From Endozoicomonadaceae bacterium (lineage in GTDB: Bacteria; Pseudomonadota; Gammaproteobacteria; Pseudomonadales; Endozoicomonadaceae): a stretch of 27,702 nucleotides of DNA. A program made the translations under genes and the position numbers. Below are positions 7,510 through 17,417 of this stretch, piece by piece (the stretch's first letter is position 1; every line of letters begins with the position of its first letter). The notes under the pieces are model-generated. The model was given only the letters and a program-made list of their open reading frames with translations, was not told the origin of the DNA and did no database searches. Location of the stretch: positions 1 to 27,702 of the forward strand of contig JAGLCE010000062.1 in assembly GCA_023146365.1 (NCBI GenBank), written 5' to 3'.

Positions 7510-7533
7510 TGCAATAACCATATGGTTATTGCA
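7510..7533. promoter_or_regulatory. Perfect 24-bp palindrome
   Basis: The half-site TGCAATAACCAT is followed immediately by its exact reverse complement, giving a 24-bp palindrome with no spacer. It lies about 170 bases upstream of the creA start. Perfect palindromes of this length are typical of dimeric repressor operators or extruding cruciforms; which applies is unknown. No T-run follows, so a terminator is unlikely. Confidence 0.55.
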
Positions 7534-7604
7534 ATTGTTGATTAATTCAACTAAAAACTGCCCAGTGTAGACTTCGACCAGTTTCGAATCAGTATCAGCT
7601 CCAG

Positions 7605-7662
7605 CCTGTTTTATGTCATATTTTCGCGAACTTATTTCGATAAACATTACCTGTATATATAT
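7605..7662 (+). repeat. Dispersed 54-bp element, copy 2
   Basis: Aligns to the reverse complement of 685-738 at 49 of 54 positions plus a 4-base insertion (7649-7652). Similarity ends in a TA-rich run at 7653-7662, just where sequence associated with the IS630 relic begins. Confidence 0.65.
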
Positions 7663-7708
7663 CCAAGCGAATTCAAGATGCAGGATTTAATATCCTGAAA
7701 ATTGTCGT

Positions 7709-7927
7709 TCATCCTGCTGATAGTCGCTCAATTGAGTTCAGATTAGGACTGTAAGGCGGGAGGTTATGTAGCTTATCCCCAGCTTCTGCTACCTCTACCA
7801 CATCCTTTGAACGATGGTAGCCAGCACCATCAAGGAGTATGAATGATCTCCATTAATGAGATGTCGATTAATGTTCATGCTCTGTTTTATTAAAATAACC
7901 TACTGGCTCATGCTATTGGTGATGCAC
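7709..7927 (-). pseudogene. IS630-family transposase remnant
   Basis: Read on the minus strand, 73 codons give the C-terminal part of an IS630-family DDE transposase. Visible are the block HEPVGYFNK, the catalytic region FILLDGAGYHRSKDVVE, and the family signature LPPYSPNLNSIERL, where Asp and Glu of the triad fall. Three stops interrupt the upstream third, the N-terminal half is missing, and the frame stops right after ERL where an intact protein would continue. IS630/Tc1 elements insert at TA, and a TA-rich run lies at 7653-7662 next to CAGGAT/ATCCTG, an inverted repeat at 7681-7698 that may belong to the element. It marks the border between the AT-rich island and the core genes. Confidence 0.85.
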
Positions 7928-7938
7928 ACTGGGTTCTA

Positions 7939-7967
7939 TTGGGTCTGTAGTGGCTTTGCTATATAAT
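7939..7967 (+). promoter_or_regulatory. Predicted promoter for the 8027 gene
   Basis: TTGGGT (7939-7944) is followed after 17 bases by TATAAT (7962-7967), a perfect -10 box. It lies about 60 bases before ATG 8027. The -35 is a half match, so this is a moderate prediction. Confidence 0.45.
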
Positions 7968-8026
7968 GATAATGACGATTATTGACATGTATCAATATTT
8001 GATTACCGAAGAGTTGTGAGTACAGA

Positions 8027-8857
8027 ATGACAATGCATTCAGATGACCGAGATGAACTTGATAACCTACCGAGCCTGTCAATGCCTTCCGATGATGTTAT
8101 GGAGCGTGCACGGACATCTCCATCTGATGCGAAAAAAAAGGAGAAGAGTAAGCGGAAACGTGTGACGTTCACGAGCTTTGTCAAAACCGGTTTTTTTTTA
8201 GTACTACTGGGTTTGTTGGTGACGGTGGGTGGTATAAGTTATGTTCAGATTGCCCAGTTACAGCGGGAGTTGGCGTCGACCCAGAGCTTGATCGTCGCCG
8301 CTGAACAACAGTTGGCCGAGGTGTCAGGTGTGATAACAGAAGCGGGGCAGGCACTGAGTCAAAGCGATCAACAGGTGAAGTTGGAGTTGAAGGAGCTTCA
8401 TTCCGAAATTCGCAAGTTGTGGGATCTGGCGAGCAAACGTAATGGCAAGGATATTAGTAAGCTCAAAGCGCATCTGGCTGACAGTGACGCATCACTCGTG
8501 GCACTGAAAGTATTATCAGGTACTACGCAGGGAGAGACGAAAAAATATTCAGATACTCTAAATAAAGCGATGGTAAGGATTGAACGCATTGAACGCCAGA
8601 TTAAAGGTTTCAATGCTGATTTTGTGGTTAATCTGTCAACCTCGCGGGAAGAGATTGATATGTTGCTAGCTTCTGTCGATGGTTTACGACGGGATGCGGC
8701 AAAGGTTTTGGTTGATGTCAATGTAGGCATGGATCAGCAAATTGCTTCAGTGAAAGAGACGTCTCGGTCAATGGACAGTTACCGACAGCAAGTGAACCAG
8801 CGTTTATTGCAGTTGGAAGATTCTCTGCGGCAGGCGCAGGGAGGTCGTAAGTTGTGA
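8027..8857 (+). CDS. Single-pass inner-membrane coiled-coil protein
   Basis: 276 residues. A polar N-terminus ending in a very basic stretch (KKKEKSKRKR, about 36-45) precedes one transmembrane helix at about 51-75; basic residues before the helix predict a cytoplasmic N-terminus and a periplasmic body. Residues about 77-270 are almost entirely heptad-like helix rich in Gln, Glu, Leu and Arg, consistent with a long coiled coil. No enzyme motif is seen. Composition resembles the core genes, so it marks the start of the core region. It precedes accA in the same direction but with a 413-base gap, so co-transcription is doubtful. A scaffold or envelope role is possible; function unknown. Confidence 0.8.
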   Translation: MTMHSDDRDELDNLPSLSMPSDDVMERARTSPSDAKKKEKSKRKRVTFTSFVKTGFFLVLLGLLVTVGGISYVQIAQLQRELASTQSLIVAAEQQLAEVSGVITEAGQALSQSDQQVKLELKELHSEIRKLWDLASKRNGKDISKLKAHLADSDASLVALKVLSGTTQGETKKYSDTLNKAMVRIERIERQIKGFNADFVVNLSTSREEIDMLLASVDGLRRDAAKVLVDVNVGMDQQIASVKETSRSMDSYRQQVNQRLLQLEDSLRQAQGGRKL

Positions 8858-9270
8858 TCACGAATGGGCGATTACACCGTTAAATTGAGAGGATTGATCT
8901 CGGCAAATAGTCTGGTGAGTTATGACTATGCCATTAGATCTTATGGCCAGTGGATCTCTACTATGGAGTACTGTGGTTTTGCAGAGTACCGTTGATCCTT
9001 TAATTGATCGGTTTATGGTCATCCTGATTGCCGAAAATGTGAGGTTATCCTGTTTGTTGTACGTGAATCGCTCTGGAGCGAGAGAGTGTCCGCCTGTGTC
9101 AACATCGCGTCAACGGTTGGTGAGTAGGGTATGTTACTCTCTCCTTGAGCCTTGTTATAAAGATAGATGCACGGTTGTTTATGGATTTTAGCTCGACTTT
9201 TTTGTTGGTATTATTTATTGTGTATCGGATTTTATGATCTTGTCGAAAATGTCTGTGTAAAGTGGTCTCT
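8858..9270. other. Spacer upstream of accA, no gene recognised
   Basis: 413 bases. An 89-codon frame at 8922-9191 (begins MTMPLDLMASGSLLWS) shows no domain and stops before accA; I do not support it as a gene. In many gammaproteobacteria dnaE lies directly upstream of accA, but no dnaE-like sequence is visible here. AAGTGG at 9260-9265 is the probable accA ribosome binding site. Confidence 0.4.
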
Positions 9271-10221
9271 ATGAACCCGAATTATTTGGATTTTGAACAG
9301 CCAATCGCTGAGATGGAAGCAAAAATAGAAGAGTTGCGGCTGGTTGGGTCAGACAATGAGTTGAATATCAGCGAAGAAATTTTCAAGCTCGAAGAAAAGT
9401 GCAGAACCTTGACCTCAGACATTTTCAGGAATCTTTCTGCTTGGCAGATTGCCAAGCTGGCTCGACACCCTCGTCGCCCGTATACGCAGGATTACATCGA
9501 TATCATTTTTGATGACTTTGATGAGCTCCACGGTGACCGCCGTTTTGCGGATGATAAATCCATGATTGGCGGCATGGCGGAATTGGCTGGAAAACCAGTT
9601 GTGATCATTGGTCATCAGAAAGGGCGTGAAGTGCCTGAAAAAGTTCGCCGTAATTTCGGGATGTCCAGACCGGAAGGTTATCGTAAGGCTTGTCGTCTGA
9701 TGAAGTTGGCGGAGCGTTTCCGTTTGCCTATCTTGACATTCATTGATACGCCTGGTGCTTACCCTGGTGTTAATGCTGAAGAACGTGGGCAAAATGAAGC
9801 GATCGCCTGTAATCTTGCGGTGATGTCACGACTCAAAACGCCGATTATAGCGACGGTTATCGGTGAGGGTGGTTCCGGCGGGGCACTGGCAATCGGTGTA
9901 TGTGATTGTTTACTGATGCTGCAGTATTCAACGTATTCAGTTATTTCTCCGGAAGGTTGTGCCTCTATTCTCTGGAAAAAAGCGGATTATGCGGCCGAAG
10001 CGGCGGAAGCGATGGGGATCACCGCGCGCAGATTGCATGAACTGGGTTTTGTTGACCGAGTGGTGGAAGAGCCGCTGGGTGGGGCGCATCGCAATATTGA
10101 TCTGGTGGCAGCCTCAGTCAAGCATGCACTTGAAGCGGAGCTGGATAAATTAAGGGCCATGTCACTTGATACTCTGGTTGTTACTCGTTACGACAGGCTG
10201 CAGCGCTTTGGTGTATCGTAA
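9271..10221 (+). CDS. accA: Acetyl-CoA carboxylase carboxyltransferase subunit alpha
   Basis: 316 residues (E. coli 319). With AccD it forms the carboxyltransferase that moves the carboxyl group from carboxybiotin to acetyl-CoA, giving malonyl-CoA, the first committed step of fatty acid synthesis in the cytoplasm. I chose ATG 9271 because [22 protein letters not shown] is the family N-terminus; the GTG at 9262 would add three residues. Characteristic blocks: the HGDRRFADD region, [36 protein letters not shown], the oxyanion segment [15 protein letters not shown], and [17 protein letters not shown]. All expected conserved regions are intact. tilS follows 109 bases downstream. Normal length; identity is certain. 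Confidence 0.98.
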   Translation: MNPNYLDFEQPIAEMEAKIEELRLVGSDNELNISEEIFKLEEKCRTLTSDIFRNLSAWQIAKLARHPRRPYTQDYIDIIFDDFDELHGDRRFADDKSMIGGMAELAGKPVVIIGHQKGREVPEKVRRNFGMSRPEGYRKACRLMKLAERFRLPILTFIDTPGAYPGVNAEERGQNEAIACNLAVMSRLKTPIIATVIGEGGSGGALAIGVCDCLLMLQYSTYSVISPEGCASILWKKADYAAEAAEAMGITARRLHELGFVDRVVEEPLGGAHRNIDLVAASVKHALEAELDKLRAMSLDTLVVTRYDRLQRFGVS

Positions 10222-10330
10222 TGACAAAGTGATCAGGTGATGTTGGAATGATGTTCGAGAGCGTGCAAAACCAGTATGGCTAGGGGTGTACCGGTTTTCT
10301 GTGATTGGTTCAGTGTCAATGGATTCGGGA

Positions 10331-11704
10331 ATGCCCCTGACAGACGAATACCTTCTGAAAAACCTGCCTGAACTCTGCCGTGATCATCGTCTGGTCGTTG
10401 GGCTCAGTGGCGGCTTGGATTCCACGGTTTTATTGCATCTCTGTGTTGCTTTGCGGGAGCGGGGAAAAATTAAGACGTTGGCTGCTATTCATGTCAATCA
10501 TGGCCTGAGTGTTAATGCCGTTGCTTGGCAGGCATTCTGTCAATCGCTGTGTCAGCGCTGGTCGGTACCCATTGTTACTGCAAAAGGGGTGGTTGATACT
10601 TGTGCTGGTAAAGGGCTGGAAGCGTCTGCAAGAGCGACTCGTTATCAGCTTTATGAAGAGTACCTTGAGAGAGGGGATTACCTGTTGCAGGCGCATCATT
10701 GTAATGATCAAGCAGAGACCTTGCTTTATCGTATAGTTCGAGGATGCGGTGTGCATGGCCTTGCTGCGATTCCTCGCAAGCGTCTGCTGGGTGAGGCTGT
10801 TATTTTGCGACCGCTGCTGGCGGTTTCCAAGGGGGATATTCATGCCTATGCACACTCTCACAGTATTGAGTGGATTGACGATGAATCCAACCTTGATGTG
10901 ACTTATGACCGAAATTTTCTTCGTCATGAAGTATTGCCGTTGCTGAGTGAGCGTTGGCCTGGTGCCTTGAATCATCTGGGACGTCTTGCAGAGGATGCGG
11001 CTGATGCTGCTGCATTGCTGGATCAAGTGACTGAAGTTGATCTGCAACAAGTTGTGAGTGATACACCTGTTTTGTTTCTGCCAGATGCTCAGGCGTTAGA
11101 TGTCGCCCGCATGAGCGAGTTGTCAGAGTATCGGCAGCGTAATCTGCTTCGTCATTGGCTGAAGCGGCAGGGGTTTCCGTTACCCATTCGAGTGGTCGTT
11201 CAGCGAATTTTGGATGAGTTAGCGGCGGCTGCACAAGAGGCTTCTCCGTTGATCGCTTGGGAAGGGTGTGAGGTTCGACGTCATGCAGGCCAGATAATAA
11301 GTATGCCCCCTATGGGTAAGCTGCAAGCCTTTTCTTGCCAGCTCAACAGCCTGAAAGCTGGATGTATTAATCTTCCTGGTAATGGGCGGATAGTGATTGA
11401 GGATGGTCATACTGATCAAAAGGGGGTACGGGTCAGGCAGGGGCTTGCCCAGATTCTGCTGGGATACCGTGATGAGATTACCGTCTCGCCTTTCTGTTTG
11501 ACGGGTCGGAAAGGGCGTAAGTCGCTGAAAAAATGGCTTAATACGTTGAGTGTACCCGCTTGGATTCGGGATAGATTACCCATTTTTCATATTGCTGGGG
11601 AGTTGGTCGCTATCCCAGGACTTCTGGCCAATGCAGACTACCTGTCAGCACGGCATGAGCCGAGTATTTTATTGAGTTGGCAAACGCCATTTGGTAGGCA
11701 ATAG
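10331..11704 (+). CDS. tilS: tRNA(Ile)-lysidine synthetase
   Basis: TilS uses ATP and lysine to make lysidine at position 34 of tRNA-Ile(CAU), changing the codon read from AUG to AUA; normally essential. The PP-loop SGGLDSTVLLHL lies near residue 26, followed by AIHVNHGLS, the HHCNDQAETLLYRIVRG block and RPLLAVSKGDI. The C-terminal domain contains GRKGRKSLKKWLNTLSVPAW and RDRLPI, as in the tRNA-binding TilS C-terminus. The frame is open to GTG 10286, and ATG also occurs at 10319. I prefer ATG 10331 (457 residues) because GGA lies 7 nt upstream and the PP-loop then sits close to its usual distance from the N-terminus; up to 15 residues are uncertain. AUA decoding may matter given the ATA-rich island to the left. 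Confidence 0.95.
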   Translation: MPLTDEYLLKNLPELCRDHRLVVGLSGGLDSTVLLHLCVALRERGKIKTLAAIHVNHGLSVNAVAWQAFCQSLCQRWSVPIVTAKGVVDTCAGKGLEASARATRYQLYEEYLERGDYLLQAHHCNDQAETLLYRIVRGCGVHGLAAIPRKRLLGEAVILRPLLAVSKGDIHAYAHSHSIEWIDDESNLDVTYDRNFLRHEVLPLLSERWPGALNHLGRLAEDAADAAALLDQVTEVDLQQVVSDTPVLFLPDAQALDVARMSELSEYRQRNLLRHWLKRQGFPLPIRVVVQRILDELAAAAQEASPLIAWEGCEVRRHAGQIISMPPMGKLQAFSCQLNSLKAGCINLPGNGRIVIEDGHTDQKGVRVRQGLAQILLGYRDEITVSPFCLTGRKGRKSLKKWLNTLSVPAWIRDRLPIFHIAGELVAIPGLLANADYLSARHEPSILLSWQTPFGRQ

Positions 11705-11784
11705 TGATTTTTTCGTTGTTGAGAAACCATTCGATGTTTAATATTCTGAAGCCTTCTCTTTTTTCGTCAATACTTCCCATCAAG

Positions 11785-11799
11785 CAGGCAGACTGCCTG
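11785..11799 (+). promoter_or_regulatory. Small hairpin in the pyrG leader
   Basis: CAGGCA and TGCCTG pair around a 3-base loop, 23 bases before the pyrG start. No T-run follows, so it is not a terminator. It may be only an mRNA leader stem. Confidence 0.25.
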
Positions 11800-11822
11800 A
11801 CTCTAAATTCAACAGGTTTTAA

Positions 11823-14327
<2,505 letters not shown>

Positions 14328-14390
14328 TTGCGAACATGATTTAGGCTTGCTTGAAAGGTATTCGTCACGTTAAGGATGAAGATGGTAATG

Positions 14391-14417
14391 GGGTCGCTTT
14401 AGGTGGCCCTTTTTTGT
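14391..14417 (+). terminator. Intrinsic terminator after kdsA
   Basis: GGGTC pairs with GGCCC (one G-U) around a 9-base loop, followed at once by a run of six T and then GTCTTTTT. It ends the pyrG-kdsA unit and separates it from ftsB. Confidence 0.75.
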
Positions 14418-14530
14418 CTTTTTATCGATTAAAGACGACTCCGTATTGATGGGGTAGTGAAAAGCGCATACTGTGTTTAACCGTTTCTGCTGTTATCCTT
14501 CGTCAGGTCATCGACTTCTTTTTATAGCTT

Positions 14531-14800
14531 ATGCGTACATTAATCATTGTGCTGGCTTCTCTTTTGCTAACACTACAATATCGACTCTGGATCGGTGAAG
14601 GCAGTGTTTCTCAGCTGATGACGGTCCGGGAGAGGGTTGCCCAGCAGCAGCTTGAAAGTCAGCGACTGAGAGAGCGTAATCATCTGCTCTCTGTTGATGT
14701 TGTCGCTTTGCAGACAGGTTTGGAAGCTGTTGAGGAACATGCTCGCACAGAGTTAGGCATGATCAAACGTGATGAAGAGTTTTTCCTTATGAGTGAGTAG
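14531..14800 (+). CDS. ftsB: Cell division protein FtsB
   Basis: 89 residues. A bitopic inner-membrane protein that joins FtsL and FtsQ in the divisome and takes part in activating septal peptidoglycan synthesis. A short cytoplasmic N-terminus leads into one transmembrane helix (about 3-21), then a periplasmic coiled coil (about 28-70, leucine heptads with Gln and Arg), then the conserved AVEEHARTELGMIKRDEEFF segment typical of FtsB. In most relatives it lies between eno and ispD; here it stands alone, with eno missing upstream and ispD-ispF missing downstream. No good ribosome binding site is visible before the ATG, so translation may be weak. Confidence 0.95.
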   Translation: MRTLIIVLASLLLTLQYRLWIGEGSVSQLMTVRERVAQQQLESQRLRERNHLLSVDVVALQTGLEAVEEHARTELGMIKRDEEFFLMSE

Positions 14801-14895
14801 TCTTAGTTTCCTTTCGTTTATTTTGTTATCTCTCATCTTATGTTAGAGACACTTGTTCGGGTAGATGATCTGTTTATTTTAAAGTGAAGGTGGGT

Positions 14896-15927
14896 ATGAC
14901 AGATTGGGATATGACACTGCCAAGGGCTTATGGCGATGCGTGCGGGGTTGCAGCTTTTAAAGTAGAGCCTGAGGATTTTCAGGTTGAGGAAGTCCTGCCG
15001 TTTGAGCCTTGTGGCGAAGGTGAACATCTGTTCCTGTGGGTTGAGAAGAGCGGGCAGAACACTCAGTGGGTTGCGCGAATTCTTGGCAAAATGGCTGGTG
15101 TGCCGCCTTCATTGGTGGGATATGCAGGTTTGAAAGATCGGGCGGGGGTGACTCGTCAATGGTTTAGTGTGCAGCTGCCAGGCAAGGGGCGGGCGGATAA
15201 TTTGGATTGGTCAGATTGTGGCAATGGTATCACTGTACTGAAAACCGGGTGGCATAATCGCAAGTTGCGACAGGGGGCTCTGCTCGGTAACCGGTTTGTT
15301 GTTCATTTGCGGAATGTTACGGGGGAACCATCACAAATTGAGGCGCGTCTTCAGTTAATGAGTTTGCAAGGAGTTCCTAATTATTTTGGTATGCAACGTT
15401 TTGGTTTTAACGGTGGAAATCTTGATAAGGCCGCGGCTCTCTTCGAAGGCAAGCTCCGATTAAAGCGAGATCAGAAAAGCATGGTGTTATCAGCAGCACG
15501 GTCATGGCTGTTCAATCAGGTATTGGCTCGCAGAGTGCGAGAAGAGACTTGGTGTAGCCTGTTGAAAGGGGATGTGTTGACCTTCCGCGATAGCCATTCA
15601 TTGATCTTGCCGGAGCGTAGGGATGAGACCGTCCTTGAGCGTTTTCTCAGTGGTGATCTGAGTAATACCGGTCCTCTGTGGGGGTGTGGTGACAGGCTGT
15701 CGGGTGATGAGGTGAGCCAGTGGGAGGCTGAGCTGGCTGAACGCTGGCCTCTCTTCTGTCAAGGTCTTGAGTTAGCGGGAATGAATCAGGAGCGGCGTTC
15801 GCTGCGGGTGATGCCTGACGCGTTGTGCTGGCAGTGGGGAGGTGATGAGTTGCATCTTTCGTTTAACCTGTCGAAGGGAGCTTATGCAACAGCGATGCTT
15901 AATGAAGTCTTTAACAATATACGCTGA
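14896..15927 (+). CDS. truD: tRNA pseudouridine(13) synthase
   Basis: 343 residues. TruD changes uridine 13 of tRNA-Glu to pseudouridine. The catalytic aspartate lies in GYAGLKDRAGVTRQWFSV, and the NYFGMQRFG motif, the family signature, follows in GVPNYFGMQRFGFNGGN. Other hallmarks are the N-terminal FKVEPEDFQVEEVLPFEP block, HNRKLRQGALLGNRF, and SAARSWLFNQVLARR. I chose ATG 14896 because AGG lies about 5 bases upstream and because it gives a normal N-terminus; GTG 14884 is an in-frame alternative. ispD and ispF, which usually precede it, are absent. Downstream, surE is missing and pcm is a remnant. Confidence 0.97.
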   Translation: MTDWDMTLPRAYGDACGVAAFKVEPEDFQVEEVLPFEPCGEGEHLFLWVEKSGQNTQWVARILGKMAGVPPSLVGYAGLKDRAGVTRQWFSVQLPGKGRADNLDWSDCGNGITVLKTGWHNRKLRQGALLGNRFVVHLRNVTGEPSQIEARLQLMSLQGVPNYFGMQRFGFNGGNLDKAAALFEGKLRLKRDQKSMVLSAARSWLFNQVLARRVREETWCSLLKGDVLTFRDSHSLILPERRDETVLERFLSGDLSNTGPLWGCGDRLSGDEVSQWEAELAERWPLFCQGLELAGMNQERRSLRVMPDALCWQWGGDELHLSFNLSKGAYATAMLNEVFNNIR

Positions 15928-15950
15928 AGGTCGTGTATGAGAAGTGTATG

Positions 15951-16250
15951 GTAATCGGAGCTCTTTCCGTGACAGCTTGGGCGAGAGAGCAGCTTTGCTA
16001 TTTGAAGCTCTATAACGTCATGATGAAGCATGTTGATGAATATTTCGGTTGGTTAAGCAGGCGTTTGACGGTTTTATCGTCATCGAAGCATCTGCCTGAA
16101 AGGTTGTTTGAATAGCTGAGCGAGGATGCGCATGATGACCCCGTGAGTCGCTAATAATCTGAACGAGCAGGAGTGGGGTGTGGGTAGAACGAACAGGTAT
16201 TGAAGCTGGCCAAATTTGCACCGCTATTGTCGGGTGCAAAGTGGTCATCA
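15951..16250 (+). pseudogene. pcm: Decayed pcm, protein-L-isoaspartate O-methyltransferase
   Basis: No intact gene lies between truD and popT, but pieces of Pcm can be read across frames. One frame gives WAREQLCYLKLYNVMMKH and then GW, which parallels WQARRRLKNLDLHNV...HGD...GW in E. coli Pcm. A second frame (from 16061) gives AFDGFIVIEAS, parallel to APFDAIIVTAAP. The first frame then resumes with KHLPERLFE and, near the end, LAKFAPLLSGAK, parallel to the RFVPLV ending. At least two frameshifts and several stops make it non-functional, and the N-terminal half with the SAM-binding glycine motif is missing. Pcm repairs isoaspartyl damage in aged proteins and is dispensable in rich conditions. 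The expected neighbour surE is not visible. The assignment rests on remembered family sequence and position; fairly confident. Confidence 0.7.
16215..16240 (+). promoter_or_regulatory. Hairpin just upstream of popT
   Basis: TTTGCACC and GGTGCAAA form a perfect 8-bp stem with a 10-base loop, ending 13 bases before the popT start. It lies within the pcm remnant. No T-run follows. It could limit ribosome access to popT, or be incidental. Confidence 0.3.
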
Positions 16251-16253
16251 TGA

Positions 16254-17204
16254 ATGAATAGTCATCTAGAAAAGATTGATAGGATGTTGCTATTGGAAAT
16301 AGTCATACTTTTTCTTAAAGGTGCTCTGATGGGAGCCGCTGATGTCGTGCCAGGGGTGTCGGGTGGTACTATCGCCTTTATTGTCGGTATCTATGATCGG
16401 CTCCTCAATAGTTTGAAAACACTGGGTCCGGCATCTGTGAGTATTCTGTTCAGGCAAGGGGTGGCTTCTTTTTGGCGGTATATCGATGGAACTTTTTTGG
16501 CTGCTGTATTGAGCGGCGTCCTGTTCAGCATCTTTACCATGGCTCGCTTGATAACCTATGGGCTGGAGGTCTGGCCCATTCTGGTATGGTCGTTTTTTTT
16601 TGGATTGGTTGTGGTGTCTGCCTTGCTGATTTTACGGCATATCACTGATTGGAATTTGGCCCGCTTTTTGTGTTTTGTTGTCGGTATTATCGTGGCTGTT
16701 TTTATCGGTTATATCTCACCGAGGGGGGCTGTTCAGCCTGAGTGGTATACATTTCTTTGGGCGGGTGCGCTGACTATTTGCGCAATGATATTACCAGGGA
16801 TTTCCGGTAGTTTTATCTTGCTGTTATTGGGCTTATACATCCCAGTTATGCAAGCCGTCATAGATTTTGATATAGCTACGCTGTTGATCTTTGTTGTCGG
16901 TTGTGTTTCTGGCCTGTTGTTATTTTCACGATTTTTGTCTTGGTTGCTTATCCATTGTCGTTTTTCCACGTTAGCTTTTCTCGTGGGTTCGATGGTCGGT
17001 TCGGTGGAAAAAATCTGGCCATGGAAGCAAACGCTGTCTTGGGAGCCTTTGCCAATTAATGTACTACCTTGGAATTACGAGTCGTTGACCGGTCAATCTT
17101 CTGATCTATGGGAGGCTCTGGGGTTGATGCTCCTGGCCGTCGTGCTGGTATCGGTTTTTGAGTGGTATGGACGCTCCAAGGCACAAATCAATGAATCTGA
17201 TTAG
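16254..17204 (+). CDS. popT: DUF368 / PopT-family undecaprenyl phosphate translocase
   Basis: 316 residues, multi-pass inner-membrane protein with about eight to nine hydrophobic helices. The DUF368 hallmarks are clear: FLKGALMGAADVVPGVSGGTIAFIVGIYDRL near the N-terminus, and the second, pseudo-repeated ICAMILPGISGSFILLLLGLY near residues 175-195. Family members (PopT) are reported to return undecaprenyl phosphate across the membrane for reuse in cell wall and polysaccharide synthesis; that role is from the literature, not seen here. ATG 16254 is used; ATG 16284 with AGG just upstream is an alternative that loses ten residues. It follows the pcm remnant; in this kind of genome the expected context is pcm, popT, nlpD, which supports its being ancestral here. 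Confidence 0.93.
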   Translation: MNSHLEKIDRMLLLEIVILFLKGALMGAADVVPGVSGGTIAFIVGIYDRLLNSLKTLGPASVSILFRQGVASFWRYIDGTFLAAVLSGVLFSIFTMARLITYGLEVWPILVWSFFFGLVVVSALLILRHITDWNLARFLCFVVGIIVAVFIGYISPRGAVQPEWYTFLWAGALTICAMILPGISGSFILLLLGLYIPVMQAVIDFDIATLLIFVVGCVSGLLLFSRFLSWLLIHCRFSTLAFLVGSMVGSVEKIWPWKQTLSWEPLPINVLPWNYESLTGQSSDLWEALGLMLLAVVLVSVFEWYGRSKAQINESD

Positions 17205-17417
17205 TGTACTTTTTATTGATGATTAGTGATGTGTTTGTAGCAAAATATTGCTTTTTATCAAATAGCAAGTACTTTACTAAGGATGTATTTTAAAAATGTT
17301 CCACTCATTTTTAGATAAGTTTGAAATAACAGGTATTTTTTAATTCTAAAAGATAATAAAGCGATAATTGAAAAGTATGCCTTACGGTTTTGGCAAACTA
17401 TCGAACAAAAAGGTATT

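Noticed and set aside
8922..9191. 89-codon frame before accA
   Set aside because: No family signature and no good start context; I could not match it to dnaE or any other expected neighbour.
10430..11050. 206-codon minus-strand frame
   Set aside because: It is antisense to the conserved PP-loop region of tilS, which explains the open frame.
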